Source of the DNA: Candidatus Anammoximicrobium sp.
GTDB taxonomy: Bacteria > Planctomycetota > Planctomycetia > Pirellulales > Pirellulaceae
Direction: 5' to 3'
Assembly: GCA_012515235.1 (NCBI GenBank)
Contig: JAAYYU010000036.1
Location: forward strand, 26,460-90,459
DNA length: 64,000 nucleotides
Part shown: positions 63,501-64,000 of the stretch, in pieces
Position numbering within the stretch: position 1 is the first letter of the stretch
How the letters are laid out: each line of letters starts with the position of its first letter
The notes under the pieces: model-generated
Database searches by the model: none
Told to the model about the DNA's origin: nothing
What the model saw: only the letters and a program-made list of their open reading frames with translations
Position numbers and translations under genes: made by a program

Positions 63501-63846
63501 CGGGGTTCGTCACGCCGGATACCAGCGGGCGTCCCAACAGTCCGGCCCGATCCAGACTCGAAATGTCCGTCTTTCCCCGCACCGCGAGCGACACTCCCCC
63601 GCCGCCCTGATGGTGAACGATCCGGCCCGCGACCAGCTTGGCCCCGTCGAAGATTTTCGACGGCCCACCGTCGTCGACCGTCACGCTGGTCACCGCAAAC
63701 CGGTCATCGGCCGTGAAGTCGCTCAGTCCCGTGGCAGATACCGGCTCCAAGACCGCCGACAGGCAGATAACAAAAAGACCAGCAAGTCTCGACCCGCGGG
63801 CAAATGCGCGGCCGTGGACAGCCGGAGCGGATGTTTGATCCAACAT
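60583..63846 (-). CDS. HzsA-like secreted protein: PD40 propeller plus c-type haem domains
   Basis: 1087 aa. Leader about 20-40 (LAGLFVICLSAVLEPVSA). An N-terminal beta-rich region (about 45-270) is followed by a TolB/PD40-type propeller (about 340-620; KILFSYRPGG, RQLTDGPDNDIEPIYAPDGS, HLWTVNPDGTNVMVYF) and a haem-binding section with three CxxCH motifs: CVGCH (about 750), CVACH (about 804), CAGCH (about 917). This is the architecture of proteins related to the hydrazine synthase alpha subunit (HzsA), widespread in planctomycetes that are not anammox. No partner hydrazine-synthase genes are in the window, so hydrazine synthesis is not implied. It may be a periplasmic redox or sensing protein. 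Confidence 0.82.
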   Translation of the reverse strand: MLDQTSAPAVHGRAFARGSRLAGLFVICLSAVLEPVSATGLSDFTADDRFAVTSVTVDDGGPSKIFDGAKLVAGRIVHHQGGGGVSLAVRGKTDISSLDRAGLLGRPLVSGVTNPGATRDPDHGEAGPGIGVRFDTPVLNRKGPDLVFFELHKGASAGDPFHIAPLQAKAGWHGITVSTYDITASHPACVDLPGLDLYVHTEPLRDIRSFLAGPLRTHAQAEDGFTAIATGIDLSAMGVEDGAAVAGVVLRSVSGRPAFDPLAVLGLPLPLPANVLAKPPGPPRPAPFEVRDWALGGPLADCEEIVFAQRVPGHDHWYGNFGHYSDGHSGHYAPADTPRSLDYFKYAFGAGGRLCRLNLRTRKLTVLWDDPQGGIRDPHVHYDGRKILFSYRPGGTTAYHLYEINIDGTDLRQLTDGPDNDIEPIYAPDGSIVFCSSRCHRFVPCWKTQVATLYRCNADGTDVRMLSNNAEQENTPWMLPDGRVLYMRWEYVDRNQLLYHHLWTVNPDGTNVMVYFGNQHPGYVMIDAKPIPQSRKIVASFSPGHGMGEHMGYVTLVDPRRGPDDMDMTRRVSKTTYRDPYPLTEDLFLVADSKGIHFLTGDGRAELVYAPEEAGARWQCHEPQPLRARPREPVFPSRFAVEQPTGRLVLSDIYTGRNMEGVERGEIKKLLVLEQLPKPVNFSGGSEPLTVGGTFTLQRVLGTVPVEADGSAYLEVPALRSLFFVALDEDELSVKRMQSFVTVQPGETTSCVGCHEPRTRTPQLRDIRLLAAMKRPPSRIQPYENLPDVLDFPRDVQPILDRHCVACHHHDRRDGEIDLSGDRTPYYSTAYWTMFSKSLVADGRNKHGNRPPRTIGTSASRLMTCLDRSHHDVQLSDQERFTIRTWIDSGATYSGTYACLGTGMFPVDFPDEVVVDRCAGCHRATQASYRNVKKDAFYFQFGNQEPPQPLLERIDDIILIRHLAYFQLGEAPLYQALCNLDRPAHSLVLRAPLAKSAGGLQRCGQPVFRDTEDKDYREILARIEEASRQLHQQKRFDMPGFRPNRYYIREMQLYGVLPDDLAPDAPVDPYATDQAYWRTFQFAPARH

Positions 63847-64000
63847 GACAACTCACTCTCGTAGCCGATTTCAACATCTCGCGAATCAGGCTTTAGTATA
63901 GTGCAATTTCGGCGTCTGCTTGCTGGACAAGGCGAAATTCACTCCGTTTCAACGGCGGACCAAAGTCCCCTTACCGATTTCTCAAATCACGGAAGACAGC

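Noticed and set aside
60583..63846. Hydrazine synthase subunit (anammox)
   Set aside because: HzsA-like architecture is widespread in non-anammox planctomycetes and no other Hzs gene is in the window.

Overview
The window reads as chromosomal DNA of a planctomycete, probably of the Pirellulales/Thermogutta type. The evidence is GC-rich DNA; many secreted enzymes with Sec, lipobox or Tat-like leaders; several Gfo/Idh/MocA proteins with RR leaders; DUF1559, DUF1571, DUF6807/PmoA-like and HzsA-like multihaem proteins; and a didermic envelope set (LptE-like, BamD). This assignment is inferred from protein families only. No rRNA, tRNA, phage or CRISPR locus was seen.

Region 1 (1-28.4 kb, all genes on the minus strand) is a carbohydrate-degradation island. 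It holds a GH36-like alpha-galactosidase cut by the window edge, a PL11 rhamnogalacturonan lyase, an SGNH-esterase/DUF6259 fusion, two Tat-type Gfo/Idh oxidoreductases, a 1411-aa putative glycosidase with an inserted CBM9-like domain, two GH106-like proteins, a clan-A glycosidase, a GH13 amylase, a DUF6807 protein, a heparinase II/III-like lyase and an unusual DUF1559 protein. PL11, GH106-like and GH36 together suggest pectin (rhamnogalacturonan) breakdown. No SusC/SusD pair, TonB receptor, transporter or regulator is present.

Region 2 (29-47 kb) is mixed: a secreted N-acyl-D-amino-acid deacylase, a secreted O-methyltransferase, an orphan HicB-like antitoxin, a large lipoprotein glycosidase, gene remnants, a GH10 xylanase, an S46 peptidase, a PLP decarboxylase, a membrane-anchored methyltransferase, MscL, two NAD(P)-dependent epimerase-type proteins and a double nitrilase whose first domain has lost its catalytic cysteine.

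Region 3 (47-56 kb) is housekeeping: an MBL-fold hydrolase, DUF1571, then phoH - 7TM-HD phosphohydrolase - ybeY - recO - bamD - lptE on the minus strand, with a diadenylate cyclase just upstream. The cyclase and the HD protein would form a c-di-AMP synthesis/degradation pair.

Region 4 (56.5-64 kb) returns to carbohydrate enzymes: a clan-A glycosidase, GH16, a third Gfo/Idh protein and a large HzsA-like protein with three CxxCH motifs.

The most unusual non-coding content is two repeat families. One is a four-member element built round a 96-97 bp palindrome with near-perfect 34-bp arms; three copies lie inside a ~200-220 bp unit that in one copy shows terminal inverted repeats, and one copy has its central loop inverted relative to its flanks. 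The other is a family of ~71-76 bp units each carrying a 21-bp palindrome, present as a 3+3 head-on array at 28.5 kb and a smaller cluster at 23.4 kb.
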